Assembly: GCF_027257875.1 (NCBI RefSeq)
Contig: NZ_JAPVQY010000001.1
Span: 62,001 to 126,000, forward strand
Length of the DNA: 64,000 nt
Source: Burkholderia sp. IMCC1007
GTDB lineage: Bacteria; Pseudomonadota; Gammaproteobacteria; Burkholderiales; Burkholderiaceae
Reading direction: 5' to 3'
Part shown: positions 36,458 to 44,815 of the stretch, piece after piece
Position numbering within the stretch: the first letter of the stretch is position 1
Layout: every line of letters starts with the position of its first letter
Translations under genes and position numbers: made by a program
Notes under the pieces: model-generated
The model's input: only the letters and a program-made list of their open reading frames with translations
Databases searched by the model: none
What the model was told of the DNA's origin: nothing

Positions 36458-37231
36458 ATGAACGACAACGGATTTCCGCAGGGCGCGGTGCTCGTGTTCG
36501 GCGGTAGCGGCGGGATCGGGCAGGGCGTCGCGCTCGAGTTCGCGCGCGCCGGCGTGCCGGTCGCGCTCGGCTATCGCAGCAAGGCCGACGTGGCTGAGCG
36601 CGTCGCGCGCGACATTCGCGGCGAAGGCGTTGCGGTCAGCCTGCATCGCGCGGACGTGACGGACCCCGCGCAGGTCGACGCGGCGCTCGCCGCGGCAATC
36701 GAAGTGCACCGCCGCGTGCATACGATCGTGTGGGCCGCCGGCCCGTTCGTGAACCAGCGCCATATCGGCGACATGACGCACGACGACTGGCGCCGCGCGA
36801 TCGAGGTCGAGACGGTCGGCTTCTTCAACGCGGCGAAGGCGGCGCTGCCGCATCTGCGCGCGTCGGGCGGCGGGTCGTTCGTGACGCTCGGTTCGGCCGG
36901 CCATCTGCGCTGGCCCGATCGCGACGGGCTGTCGGTCGCGCCGAAAGCCGCGAACGAGGCGCTCGTGAAAGGGCTCGCGCGCGAGGAGGGCCGCTACGAG
37001 ATTCGCGCGAATTCGATCCTCGTCGGCGTGATCGAGGCCGGGATGTTTCCGGTGCTGATGGCGCAGGGGCAGTTCGACCAGGCGTGGATCGACGACACGC
37101 AGAAGATGCTCGCGCTCAAGCGCTGGGGGAAGGCGCACGACATCGGGCGCGCGGCGGTGTTTCTCGCGTCGGACCGCGCGAATTATGTGACCGGGCAGCA
37201 GCTGAATGTGTCCGGCGGGTACGGGTTATAG
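36458..37231 (+). CDS. SDR-family protein lacking the usual catalytic Tyr
   Basis: A 257-residue Rossmann-fold protein. The nucleotide site GGSGGIGQGVALEFARAG and the C-terminal GQQLNVSGGYGL fit SDRs. At the YxxxK position it reads LSVAPKAANEAL: the Lys is present but Tyr is replaced (Ser at K-4, Asp at K-7). It may use another residue, act on a CoA ester as some divergent SDRs do, or be a binding protein. It ends the same-strand cluster. Confidence 0.82.
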   Translation: MNDNGFPQGAVLVFGGSGGIGQGVALEFARAGVPVALGYRSKADVAERVARDIRGEGVAVSLHRADVTDPAQVDAALAAAIEVHRRVHTIVWAAGPFVNQRHIGDMTHDDWRRAIEVETVGFFNAAKAALPHLRASGGGSFVTLGSAGHLRWPDRDGLSVAPKAANEALVKGLAREEGRYEIRANSILVGVIEAGMFPVLMAQGQFDQAWIDDTQKMLALKRWGKAHDIGRAAVFLASDRANYVTGQQLNVSGGYGL

Positions 37232-37274
37232 CCTGCCGCTTGGCGCTTGGATCGGCGCTTGGATCTGCGGTTGA

Positions 37275-37589
37275 CATCGTGACCGCTTCGTCGAGGACAT
37301 CCATGCGCTCGGACGAACGCCGAGCGCGCGGCTCGTCGACCGTCGAGGCGTCGAACCCGACGCCGCCGTCGCGCGGCAGCTCGCGTTGCCGATCGCGCAC
37401 GGCAGTCCCGTCTTCCTGATCGAACGGACATCGCATACGCACGCGCACCGGCCGGTCGACTTCGAGCAGCGCTACTACCTTGGCGACCTCATCCGTTTCG
37501 TCACGCGGCTGAGCCGCCGCGCGCGCGAGCGCTCGGATCCCTCCGGTGTGCGTTGCGATCCGATGGCTTGCCCTCCGTATTCCCCCTGA
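37275..37589 (+). pseudogene. GntR/UTRA regulator fragment
   Basis: The frame after a TGA at about 37272 gives the C-terminal part of a UTRA effector domain (RFVEDIHALGRTPSARLVD, ARQLALPIAHGSPVFLIERT, RPVDFEQRYYLGDLIRFVTRLSR). The winged helix and the domain's first half are gone. It lies just downstream of the catabolic cluster, so it may be the remains of that cluster's regulator. Confidence 0.7.
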
Positions 37590-38188
37590 TTCGCGCAAAG
37601 CGATCATACGTCCGGCTCGCGCGCGGCCGCGCCCGACGTCGCGTCGATGAAACGTTTCGGCGACTGTATGCGATCTCGCTCGCCCGCATTCCGCCGCGAC
37701 GCAGACATCTCGACGACCTCCCACGCTTGCCTGACGTGCTTGCGGCGTTCGCTGCGGGATGTCCCCGATCACGCGTGCTGCGACGAAACGCCGAGAAAAC
37801 GATGCACGCCTGAAACATTTCCTCCAACCCGATTACGCATAACAACAGATGTTTGATGCGAAGCCCCGCTCCGCACGGGTCTGCGCCGCATGGCACACGC
37901 ATTGCGATGACGTCGGTGCCGCTCGTACCGCGACGGGTCGGAAAAACGCATCGCGGGAGCGGCACGCAACGACATCGAAACATCGGGGATCGGATCGGGC
38001 CGCGGGTTGACGCCCGTCGCGTCGGACGCGTGATGCGTCGTATCGGCGACACGAAGGGCAGTGTGCGTTCGATCCGTCAAACAGCAAGCTTGCTTGCGGG
38101 GTGTCGTGCCGGGGAACGCGTCACGCGTGGCGGCGGAGACCGCACGCGGCGGGGCGGCGCGTCCCCGGCGCGAGTCGGGGAGACGCTC
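37590..38188 (+). other. Region between regulator fragment and barrel protein
   Basis: About 600 bases with no convincing gene. A frame ending near 37813 reads RLYAISLARIPPRRRHLDDL, then PDVLAAFAAG, which might be another decayed coding stretch. The rest shows no motif. Confidence 0.35.
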
Positions 38189-38848
38189 ATGAAAATGACA
38201 GTGAACCAATGGGCAGCGCTGGCGGTATTGTTCGCGGCCAGCGCACACGCGCAGGAGATCTACCTGCAGGGCGGCACGCAAGGGGTTGGGGTCGGCGCGG
38301 CCGTGAGCTTCAATTCGATCCTGGGTGCACACGCGGATTTCAATGCGATCAACCTGTCGCATGACTTCTCGGTCGCCGGCAATCGCTATCAGGACGACAT
38401 CAAGCTGCGGCAAGGCGGGCTGTACGCGGATATCTTCCCGTGGCGCGGCAGCGGCTTTCGCGCGACGCTCGGCTTGCGCTTCAACGACGACGAAATCACC
38501 GGCGTATCGGTGCCGACCAACGGCACGTACGTGTTCGCCGGCAAGACGTATCCGGCACTCCCCGGCATGTTCGCGGTCGCGAAGGCGCGCTATCCGGACG
38601 TGATGCCGTACTTCGGGATCGGCTACGGGCACCGGCCGGCATCGAAGGGGCTCGGGTTCGTCGCCGACCTGGGCGTCGCATACGGCATCCCGCGATGTTC
38701 GTACACGCTGTCGCCGGCGCTCGCCGCCGCGGCCGGTCCACAGAAGAGCCAGATCCTCGCGGCCAGCGGTCTCGACGAGCTGAATCGCATGATGTCGCGC
38801 TACCGCTGGTATCCGGTGCTGCAGATCGGGATCTCGTACCGGTTCTGA
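38189..38848 (+). CDS. Outer-membrane beta-barrel protein
   Basis: A 219-residue protein with a signal peptide (AALAVLFAASAHAQ) and alternating beta strands (EIYLQGGTQGVGVGAAVSF, ATLGLRFNDDEI, MPYFGIGYGHRP, VADLGVAYG), ending in a C-terminal aromatic strand YPVLQIGISYRF, the signal for outer-membrane assembly. Its size suits an eight-stranded barrel. GGGGAG precedes ATG 38189. Role unknown; a single gene. Confidence 0.8.
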   Translation: MKMTVNQWAALAVLFAASAHAQEIYLQGGTQGVGVGAAVSFNSILGAHADFNAINLSHDFSVAGNRYQDDIKLRQGGLYADIFPWRGSGFRATLGLRFNDDEITGVSVPTNGTYVFAGKTYPALPGMFAVAKARYPDVMPYFGIGYGHRPASKGLGFVADLGVAYGIPRCSYTLSPALAAAAGPQKSQILAASGLDELNRMMSRYRWYPVLQIGISYRF

Positions 38849-38870
38849 GCCGCGTGTGTCACGCGAGTTG

Positions 38871-40145
38871 TCACAGCGTAGCCGTGCGACGCTCAGGTGC
38901 AGGTTCGGCCGTCGGACGTGCTGCGCGCGTGGGGCTGCGCTTCGCGATGAACGGATGCTCGATGTAGCGGTAGGTCAGCAGCGAGCAGAAGACGGCGATC
39001 AGCGCGCATGCCAGCGCAAGCGCCCAGATGCTCGCGTCGTTGGCGGAATCGATCGGGAATACGAACTTGTTGAACGCATGAACGATCAGATAGACGATCA
39101 CCATGTGGATCATGTAGATACTGAAGCTGGCGGTGCCGAGCAGCGCGAGCGGGCGGGTCCTGAGCACGCCGTAGAACGTGTTCCCGCACGCGACGCACAG
39201 GAACACCGGCAGCAGCGGCAGTGCGCCTTCGATCGAATAGCGTTCGGCCGGGTACGGCGAGACGGCGAGGATCAGCAGCGCGACGGTGGCCGCCGATTTC
39301 GTGCCGAGCAGCGCGCGGATCGCGCGGTGCCGCGCGACCTCGTAGGCCACCGCGCCGAGTGCGAACAGCAGTGCCATGCTGCCCGGCTTGCCGAACAGCG
39401 CGGCGCAGGCCGTGACGACGGCGAGCGCGAGCAGCTTGCGCCACGCGCGCGTGGCGACGAACCAGGCCAGAAACGGAACGGCGACGTAGAAGCGCCATTC
39501 GTACGCGAGCGTCCACCAGATGCCGCTCACATGGCTGGTTTGCTCCGCGCCGTTGATCGGGAACGTGCCGAACCAGCCGAGCGAAACGGCTTTGAGCAGG
39601 TCGGCCAGCAACTGCATGGGCGCGCCGACGACGTTGCCGGGAAACCAGTACAACGTGCATGCGACGATGATGGCCGCGTAGAACAGGTAGAGCGGCGCGA
39701 GTCGGCGCACGCGACCGACGAAGAAGGTGCGTACATCGAGCGTGCCCGTGCATGCACGTTCCCAGAACAGGAAGCCGGTGACCATGAAGAACATCGCGAC
39801 GGGGATCGTCCCGAGATTGGACAGGAAGCCGGGGACGGCACCCCAGGTGCCGGTCGACAGCAAATCCTGGTTGCACGCGAAGTGATGGAACACGACGGAG
39901 GTGGCCAGGATGCCGCGCAACCCGTCCAGGTTGTGGTAGCGCATCGACAGCGACTTGTCGACGGCCGACCGGTAGAACGGCACCTGGCGCGCGACGAGCC
40001 ACGCGATGATCGCGACGGCCGCGACGCATGCCGGGAAGTAGAGTTTGTCGGGTGTCGGGGAGAACAGGCTGTGCAGAGAAGGGGTAATCGGGTCCACAGA
40101 AGGGCGTCTCGTGTCTTGGATCGCTTGGATCGGGATGTCAGGCAC
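38871..40145 (-). CDS. Membrane acyltransferase 3 (OafA/YrhL-type)
   Basis: A 424-residue protein with about ten membrane helices and the family motif NLDGLRGILATSVVFHHF, where the His is catalytic. It transfers acyl groups, often acetate, to surface sugars or lipids from the inner membrane. The start is uncertain: GTG 40145 keeps the extra N-terminal helix; TTG 40223 would add 26 polar residues; ATG just before NLDGLRG would remove the first helix. It diverges from the GT87 gene, and the two may both modify envelope sugars. Confidence 0.82.
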   Translation of the reverse strand: MPDIPIQAIQDTRRPSVDPITPSLHSLFSPTPDKLYFPACVAAVAIIAWLVARQVPFYRSAVDKSLSMRYHNLDGLRGILATSVVFHHFACNQDLLSTGTWGAVPGFLSNLGTIPVAMFFMVTGFLFWERACTGTLDVRTFFVGRVRRLAPLYLFYAAIIVACTLYWFPGNVVGAPMQLLADLLKAVSLGWFGTFPINGAEQTSHVSGIWWTLAYEWRFYVAVPFLAWFVATRAWRKLLALAVVTACAALFGKPGSMALLFALGAVAYEVARHRAIRALLGTKSAATVALLILAVSPYPAERYSIEGALPLLPVFLCVACGNTFYGVLRTRPLALLGTASFSIYMIHMVIVYLIVHAFNKFVFPIDSANDASIWALALACALIAVFCSLLTYRYIEHPFIAKRSPTRAARPTAEPAPERRTATL

Positions 40146-40316
40146 GGATGGTCCGCGTCGATGCAAGGTCTCTGCGCGCGTCGCGCGGCGTTGATCGCCG
40201 GTCTTGTGTTCCGATGGTATCAAACGGTCGCGACCGCTGCGGACCGATGTGCAACATGATGTTTCAGCGCGAAAGGCAACACCTATACTTCATCGGAACA
40301 AAATACGGGGTGGCGG

Positions 40317-41540
40317 ATGGAGACGATGCGTGGATCGGGGGGCGAGCGTGCAGTCGACGCGCGACGCGTCGGCACGTATGCGGCCGTGGCGCTGGCGCTG
40401 CAGATCATTGCCGTCGTCGTCTGGATCATCCGCTACTACCGGTTGCACGATCGGTCCGCGCCGATGGTCGGGTCGGACTTCGCGATTTTCTGGGCCGCGG
40501 CGCGCGTCGCGCTCGAACACGGCGCGACGGCGATCTTCTCGCCGCAATGGCTTCAGCCGATCGAGGCGGCACTGCGGCCCTCCGGCGAGTTCGCACCGTG
40601 GCCGTATCCGCCGACCTTCCTGCTCGTCGTGATGCCGTTCGGTCTTCTCTCCTTCGGTCGCGCGATCGTGGTGTTCGGCTTGCTGACGATAGGCTGCTAC
40701 GCGGCGGTCGTCGCGCGGCTGGCGCGGCCGCTCGATGCGCAGCGGCAGTTGGCCATCGCCGCTTTCCCTGGCCTGATCGGCGCCGTCCTCACGATGCAGA
40801 ATGCGTTCCTGACCGTCGCAGCAGCCGGCGCGGCGCTGCTGCTGCTCCGCTCGCGGCCGATCGTCGCGGGTGCGTGCATTGCGCTGCTGATGATGAAGCC
40901 GCAATACGGCGTGCTGTTCCCGCTTGCGCTGATGTGCGGGCGGCACTGGAAAGCGCTGGTCTCGGCGGGCATGTTCAGCGTCGCGTTCGTCGCGGCTTCC
41001 GTGGCTGCATTCGGGACGGATGCGTGGACGGCATTCATCGCGTTCCTGCCGATCTTCAATCGCGGTGTCGTCGAGTACGGCGTGACGTTCTGGCGCGGCA
41101 TGCCGTCGTTGTTCGCGATGGTGCGGGCCGCCGGCGCGCCGCTTCCCCTCGCGTACGGCGTGCATGCGAGCGTTGCCGTGATGACCGTCGCAGCCGTCGC
41201 GTACGTGTGGATGCGCGCCGCGCGCTACGAACTGCGCGCGGCGGCGCTCGCCGCGGCGACGTTGCTCGTGCAGCCGTACTACATGTACTACGACCTGTTG
41301 TGGCTGGTGTTGCCGGTCATCTTCCTGCTGCTCGACTGCCGCAACGTGCGGCCGGACCGCATCGACATCGCCGTCATCGCGCTCGCGTGGATCGCGCCGG
41401 CGCAGGCGTTCGTCTCGGTGATCACCGGCACGATGTGGCCGGTTGCATCCGTGGTCCTGATCGCGGTGCTGGCGGTGATCGTGCGAAGGGCCGCGGGTTC
41501 GACGCGCGCCGGCGTCGGGCACGCGGCGGCAAGCCGTTGA
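40317..41540 (+). CDS. GT87 (DUF2029) membrane glycosyltransferase
   Basis: A 407-residue protein with about ten membrane helices. The pattern fits polyprenyl-phosphate-dependent mannosyltransferases of GT87: SDFAIFWAAARVALEHGATAIF, a periplasmic loop with PWPYPPTFLLVVMPFG, and MKPQYGVLFPLAL. It should add a sugar from a lipid carrier to a glycolipid or glycan in the outer leaflet. The acceptor is unknown. It is adjacent to the divergent acyltransferase. Confidence 0.82.
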   Translation: METMRGSGGERAVDARRVGTYAAVALALQIIAVVVWIIRYYRLHDRSAPMVGSDFAIFWAAARVALEHGATAIFSPQWLQPIEAALRPSGEFAPWPYPPTFLLVVMPFGLLSFGRAIVVFGLLTIGCYAAVVARLARPLDAQRQLAIAAFPGLIGAVLTMQNAFLTVAAAGAALLLLRSRPIVAGACIALLMMKPQYGVLFPLALMCGRHWKALVSAGMFSVAFVAASVAAFGTDAWTAFIAFLPIFNRGVVEYGVTFWRGMPSLFAMVRAAGAPLPLAYGVHASVAVMTVAAVAYVWMRAARYELRAAALAAATLLVQPYYMYYDLLWLVLPVIFLLLDCRNVRPDRIDIAVIALAWIAPAQAFVSVITGTMWPVASVVLIAVLAVIVRRAAGSTRAGVGHAAASR

Positions 41541-41878
41541 TTTCCCGGGGCCGGTCGAGAGCGGGCCTCGATGGTCCGGGCCGCGCGACGATCGGGGCCG
41601 CTTCGCTTCGCTCCGCGCCGGACGTTGCGCGTGCCTCGGCGGCCCGTCAGTAAAAATGACTGGCCATTCGGCCGTCTTTCTTGCCGCGTCGATCGCGCTT
41701 ACCTTGTGTCACAGCAGTTCGACGCGTCGGCCGGTGGCGGAGGGCGGGTAGATTCATACCGTCCGCTGCCGCCGGCCAACGCCGACCACCGTCTTCCTTC
41801 CGGTCGCGACGATGATAGCAATGCTTGCAATTCACCGTCGACGCGCTATCATTGATAGCAATCTGGATGGAGGAACCC
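41541..41878 (+). other. Intergenic region before fitA
   Basis: 338 bases with no gene. Its last 70 bases hold the fitA operator repeats and probably the promoter. Confidence 0.5.
41813..41859. promoter_or_regulatory. fitAB operator repeats
   Basis: GCTATCA-t-TGATAGC at 41845-41859 is a perfect 7-1-7 palindrome, and another TGATAGCA half lies at 41813-41820. This lies 20-66 bases before fitA. FitA-type antitoxins bind such repeats through their ribbon-helix-helix domain and repress their own operon. Confidence 0.65.
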
Positions 41879-42115
41879 ATGGCAAATCTTCTGGTGCGTA
41901 ACGTGGATGACAGTATCGTTCAGAGCCTGCGCGAGCAGGCTGCGGCCAACGGCAGGAGCGCCGAGGCCGAACATCGGGCCATTCTGGCCGATGCGCTCGG
42001 CCGGCCGAAGCGACGGACATTCGCGCAGGTGCTGATGAGCATGCCGGACGTCGGCGAAGACGCGGATTTCCAACGTGTTCAGGATTCCGGCGAGGTCAGG
42101 TGTGTTTTTGATTGA
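41879..42115 (+). CDS. fitA: FitA-type ribbon-helix-helix antitoxin
   Basis: A 78-residue protein. Residues 1-45 form the RHH DNA-binding domain (MANLLVRNVDDSIVQSLREQ, then AEAEHRAILADAL) and the C-terminal tail, which normally blocks the toxin active site, is intact (FQRVQDSGEVRCVFD). TGGAGG lies 6 bases before the ATG. The partner toxin gene, normally overlapping the end, is cut off after about five codons by prophage DNA, so this is an orphan antitoxin. It may still repress its own promoter. Confidence 0.88.
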   Translation: MANLLVRNVDDSIVQSLREQAAANGRSAEAEHRAILADALGRPKRRTFAQVLMSMPDVGEDADFQRVQDSGEVRCVFD

Positions 42116-42135
42116 AACATTCGATCGGCCTGAAA

Positions 42136-42152
42136 CCCTTGTCGCACAAGGG
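42136..42152. terminator. Small inverted repeat at the prophage junction
   Basis: CCCTTG-tcgca-CAAGGG. It lies between fitA and the oppositely read integrase, so it could end either transcript or be part of the attachment region. Confidence 0.4.
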
Positions 42153-42154
42153 CG

Positions 42155-42175
42155 TGTTCAGAATCTGTTCAGAAT
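42155..42175. repeat. Direct repeat near the integrase end
   Basis: TGTTCAGAAT occurs twice, 11 bp apart, just outside the integrase stop and about 40 bases from the inferred junction. This could be an arm-type integrase binding site. Confidence 0.45.
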
Positions 42176-42178
42176 TCG

Positions 42179-43261
42179 TTAAGAACTCACCTTCACGCGA
42201 ATAGGCTCAATTCCTCGCGCATCTGCGTAGGTTTGGGCGGACGTGTCCGACATGTGGCCGAGCAGCGCCTTCGTGTCGACGTTCCCCTGCTTGTCATACA
42301 GCCGCTTCGAAAGGCTCCGGATTTCGTGGAACGACGGTGCGTTCTCATCCGGGATACCAGCCTTCTTGCGAGCGCGCGCGAACGCTGCCGAAATGACGCC
42401 GAGGCCGACCGCTGCGCCCGGCACTGTCCCGTTTTTCGTCCCCGTGTAGTGGATCAGATACTGGCTGATAACGCCGGTCTTCTTGCAGCGCGCTATCACG
42501 TCGGCGAGCGTCAACTCGATCGCATCGAGCCGTAGCGACGTCGGGATCTCGACGACAACCCCGGTTTTCTGTCGCGTCACGCGCGCGTAACCGTGCTTGA
42601 TCCACGATCGCTCCCATCGAGCGCAGGTGGATCGGTCCTGTCCCGACACGAGGGCGAGCAGCATCGTGTTCTCCAGCCAGCTCGTCACCCTCGGCGCCTG
42701 CTCCAGGATTTTCCGGAACGACTCCAGCGTCAGCCGGCTGCGCTTCGTCTTGAACTTCACGCCTTCGGTAAGGGCCGCGGGGTTAGTGTTCATCCACCCG
42801 AGCGACACGCCGCGCCGGCATATCGCCGTTGCGCGCGCGCGCACGACCTTCGCCATCGCGGTCTTACCCTCTGCGAGGATTGCTTCAATGATGTCCGCGA
42901 AGTGCTTCGTCGTCAGGTCAGCGCACTTGACCTTGCCGATCTTCGCTTCGAGCCTACCATCTGCTAGTTTCCGACTCTGGGCGGTGTTGTACTTCTCGGA
43001 GACCGGCATCTTCTTGAGCAGCTCGCTGAACGTCGGCGAATCGCTCTCGACTCTCTCAGCAAGCGTCTTGGCTGACTTTCCGGTTGCGACGAGCATGTTC
43101 GCTTCGGTCGCCTCGTAGATCGCCTGTGCGAGGGGCATGCGGCCGAGAATGTGTGTTTTCTTCGTACGCGGGTCGTACCAGGTGAAGTAGCCCGGGCGCG
43201 GCTCGTGGAGGTGCGCGGGCCAGTTCGCACGAGTGCGAACGCGAGGGCGTGCTGCCATCAT
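42179..43261 (-). CDS. int: Prophage tyrosine integrase
   Basis: A 360-residue integrase. It has an N-terminal arm-binding domain (YFTWYDPRTKKTHILGRMPLAQA), a SAM-like core domain (TFSELLKKMPVSEKYNTAQSRKLAD region) and a catalytic domain with Arg in ALVSGQDRSTCARWE, His and Arg in SFHEIRSLSKRLY, His in ALLGHMSDTSAQTY and Tyr in QTYADARG. It catalyses insertion and excision at att sites. It is the last gene of the leftward operon and overlaps the upstream excisionase-like gene by four bases. Confidence 0.9.
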   Translation of the reverse strand: MMAARPRVRTRANWPAHLHEPRPGYFTWYDPRTKKTHILGRMPLAQAIYEATEANMLVATGKSAKTLAERVESDSPTFSELLKKMPVSEKYNTAQSRKLADGRLEAKIGKVKCADLTTKHFADIIEAILAEGKTAMAKVVRARATAICRRGVSLGWMNTNPAALTEGVKFKTKRSRLTLESFRKILEQAPRVTSWLENTMLLALVSGQDRSTCARWERSWIKHGYARVTRQKTGVVVEIPTSLRLDAIELTLADVIARCKKTGVISQYLIHYTGTKNGTVPGAAVGLGVISAAFARARKKAGIPDENAPSFHEIRSLSKRLYDKQGNVDTKALLGHMSDTSAQTYADARGIEPIRVKVSS

Positions 43262-43461
43262 GCAATCCTGTGGGCGAGACGAGGGCGGGCGCTATCTTGA
43301 TACACGGCGTTCTGCTCGACGTAGTACGCGTTCCCGACCTTGATCGGGGGTGGATAGATCTTGCCATCCTTGATCCATCGTGAGGCCGTGCGCATCGCGG
43401 GCGCCGGGCTGAATTCCCGGGTGAGCCAATCGCTCAGGCGGATTTTCATATTCATCCCCAT
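43258..43461 (-). CDS. xis: Excisionase-like protein
   Basis: A 67-residue protein with a winged-helix excisionase pattern: MKIRLSDWLTREFSPAPAMR, then TASRWIKDGKIYPPPIKVGNAYYV. It should bend DNA at the attachment site and favour excision. Three in-frame ATGs exist (43461, 43455, 43449); the first is given. Its end overlaps the integrase start. Confidence 0.8.
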   Translation of the reverse strand: MGMNMKIRLSDWLTREFSPAPAMRTASRWIKDGKIYPPPIKVGNAYYVEQNAVYQDSARPRLAHRIA

Positions 43462-43491
43462 TGAGAACGAGAAAGTTTTCGGAAGAGAGGT

Positions 43492-44325
43492 TCAGGCGAC
43501 GCGCCTGAATTCGACGACCCAGACCCACGGGTTTGCTTCCCACAGTCCAGGGCCTTTCAGATTCCAGTTTTCGCCGCCATGCAGCCGATTGATCAGGTTC
43601 GCGAAAGCGTATTTGGCAGAACCCATGCACCGCGTATGGCTCGTCGCGTCGCCCATGTGCCAACCGTTTCGCTGCGTGCCGCGCACGACAGGATGGAAGG
43701 TGCGGCCGCCGTCGAGGCTGAGTGATCCCGTCGGCGGCTCGATGCCGAAGTCCGTGTAGACGGCGCCTTCTGCGATGGCGTCCGCTTCGCTGATGCTCTG
43801 CAGACGCTCGACGCGCACGCCGGTGATCTCGAGCGTGATGCGCGAGGCGGCGCGCGGCGTGTGGATGCTCGGGGTCCAACGAACGGGTTGGCTGTCGCCG
43901 ACGTGATGCCATTGCACATTCGGCATCGGGCCATCTGCCGAGTAGACGAAGCGGCTATTCCAGTCGGGTTTGGCCGGTGACCCCATCGTGCCGATCGGCC
44001 CCGTTGGTCGCCCTGCAGGAATGTCGACCTCGAATACTTGCACATGCGACTCGCGCACCCACAGGCGGTCGCCGGGCTCGCCGAATGGCGACTTGCAGCC
44101 CCATTCGCCGTCATCGCTGGATGCACCGAATATCTCGGCGCCCGGTGCTTCCTCGCCGCGCCGGTCGACGATCGTGGGGTGGTAGCGCGACACGGTGATC
44201 GGCGCGACGTCGTCGGGCGGCTGGCGCTTCATCACGCGGCGCGTCTGCGTCTTCCTGCCTTCGAGGATGGTGCGCACCATCGGGCCGCTGAAGAGGATCG
44301 GGCGTTCTTTCACGAGCGGCTCCAT
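43492..44325 (-). CDS. Phage ASCH-like protein
   Basis: A 277-residue protein. The start KERPILFSGPMVRTILEGRKTQTRRVMK and the middle GEPGDRLWVRESHV, RWTPSIHTPRAASRITLEITGVRVERLQSISEADAIAEG match a family common in Burkholderia phages with an ASCH/PUA-like RNA-binding fold. The end is NPWVWVVEFRRV. Role unknown; some annotations call it morphogenetic without proof. I start at MEPLVKERP rather than 17 residues upstream. Confidence 0.75.
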   Translation of the reverse strand: MEPLVKERPILFSGPMVRTILEGRKTQTRRVMKRQPPDDVAPITVSRYHPTIVDRRGEEAPGAEIFGASSDDGEWGCKSPFGEPGDRLWVRESHVQVFEVDIPAGRPTGPIGTMGSPAKPDWNSRFVYSADGPMPNVQWHHVGDSQPVRWTPSIHTPRAASRITLEITGVRVERLQSISEADAIAEGAVYTDFGIEPPTGSLSLDGGRTFHPVVRGTQRNGWHMGDATSHTRCMGSAKYAFANLINRLHGGENWNLKGPGLWEANPWVWVVEFRRVA

Positions 44326-44432
44326 TCGATGAGATGGGCGTCGAGGATGGCGGGATCTGATAATCTTCTGAGCCAAATTGGCCGATCGGCGATGCTACGA
44401 TTGCCTCGAGACACAAAACCAAGGAGACCCAG

Positions 44433-44774
44433 ATGTCCGACGAACTCTTCGCAAGCGGATACATTTTCAAGATCGACGTGAACGGTGATGAACGCACGTT
44501 TCACGCCGACGTCGTTTGCAGGCAAGACGGCCGTCCCACCAGCATTCACTTCAATGGATGGAGCGCTGCCGGCAAGCGCGATCGGATCACGTTTGGTATC
44601 AATCTCCCTCCCGAACTCTGGCGCCCAGCGAAGGAAGGCGGTTTGGAGACCGTTTGTCGAAAGGCGATTAGCCAAGCATCGCGCAACGGTTGGTTTGACG
44701 TGGAAGGCCATCACGATTACGACAACTTCGACGAGTACGCCGAAAACTGGACTGGCGATCTGAAGCGCGCCTGA
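44433..44774 (+). CDS. Phage hypothetical protein on the opposite strand
   Basis: A 113-residue acidic protein (MSDELFASGYIFKIDVNGDER start, DYDNFDEYAENWTGDLKRA end) with an AAGGAG about 7 bases before ATG. It is the only rightward gene among leftward early genes, so it probably has its own promoter and could be expressed in the lysogen. No family recognised. Confidence 0.65.
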   Translation: MSDELFASGYIFKIDVNGDERTFHADVVCRQDGRPTSIHFNGWSAAGKRDRITFGINLPPELWRPAKEGGLETVCRKAISQASRNGWFDVEGHHDYDNFDEYAENWTGDLKRA

Positions 44775-44815
44775 TATGCGGGTGGCGCGCGTTATGATGC
44801 GTCTCCCATGACCGG

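Larger units (their letters stand above)
42102..42182 (+). pseudogene. fitB: Truncated start of the FitB PIN-domain toxin
   Basis: GTG 42102, overlapping the fitA stop, opens VFLIE-TF, close to the MFLIDTNVIS start typical of FitB/VapC toxins. After residue 4 or 5 the sequence is unrelated and stops at codon 27 near the integrase stop. The first catalytic Asp is Glu here. Position, overlap and the FLI match suggest that the prophage junction lies at about 42113-42118. Confidence 0.55.

Noticed and set aside
42500-43120. Rightward frames inside the integrase gene
   Set aside because: They lie wholly antisense to an integrase with all catalytic residues.
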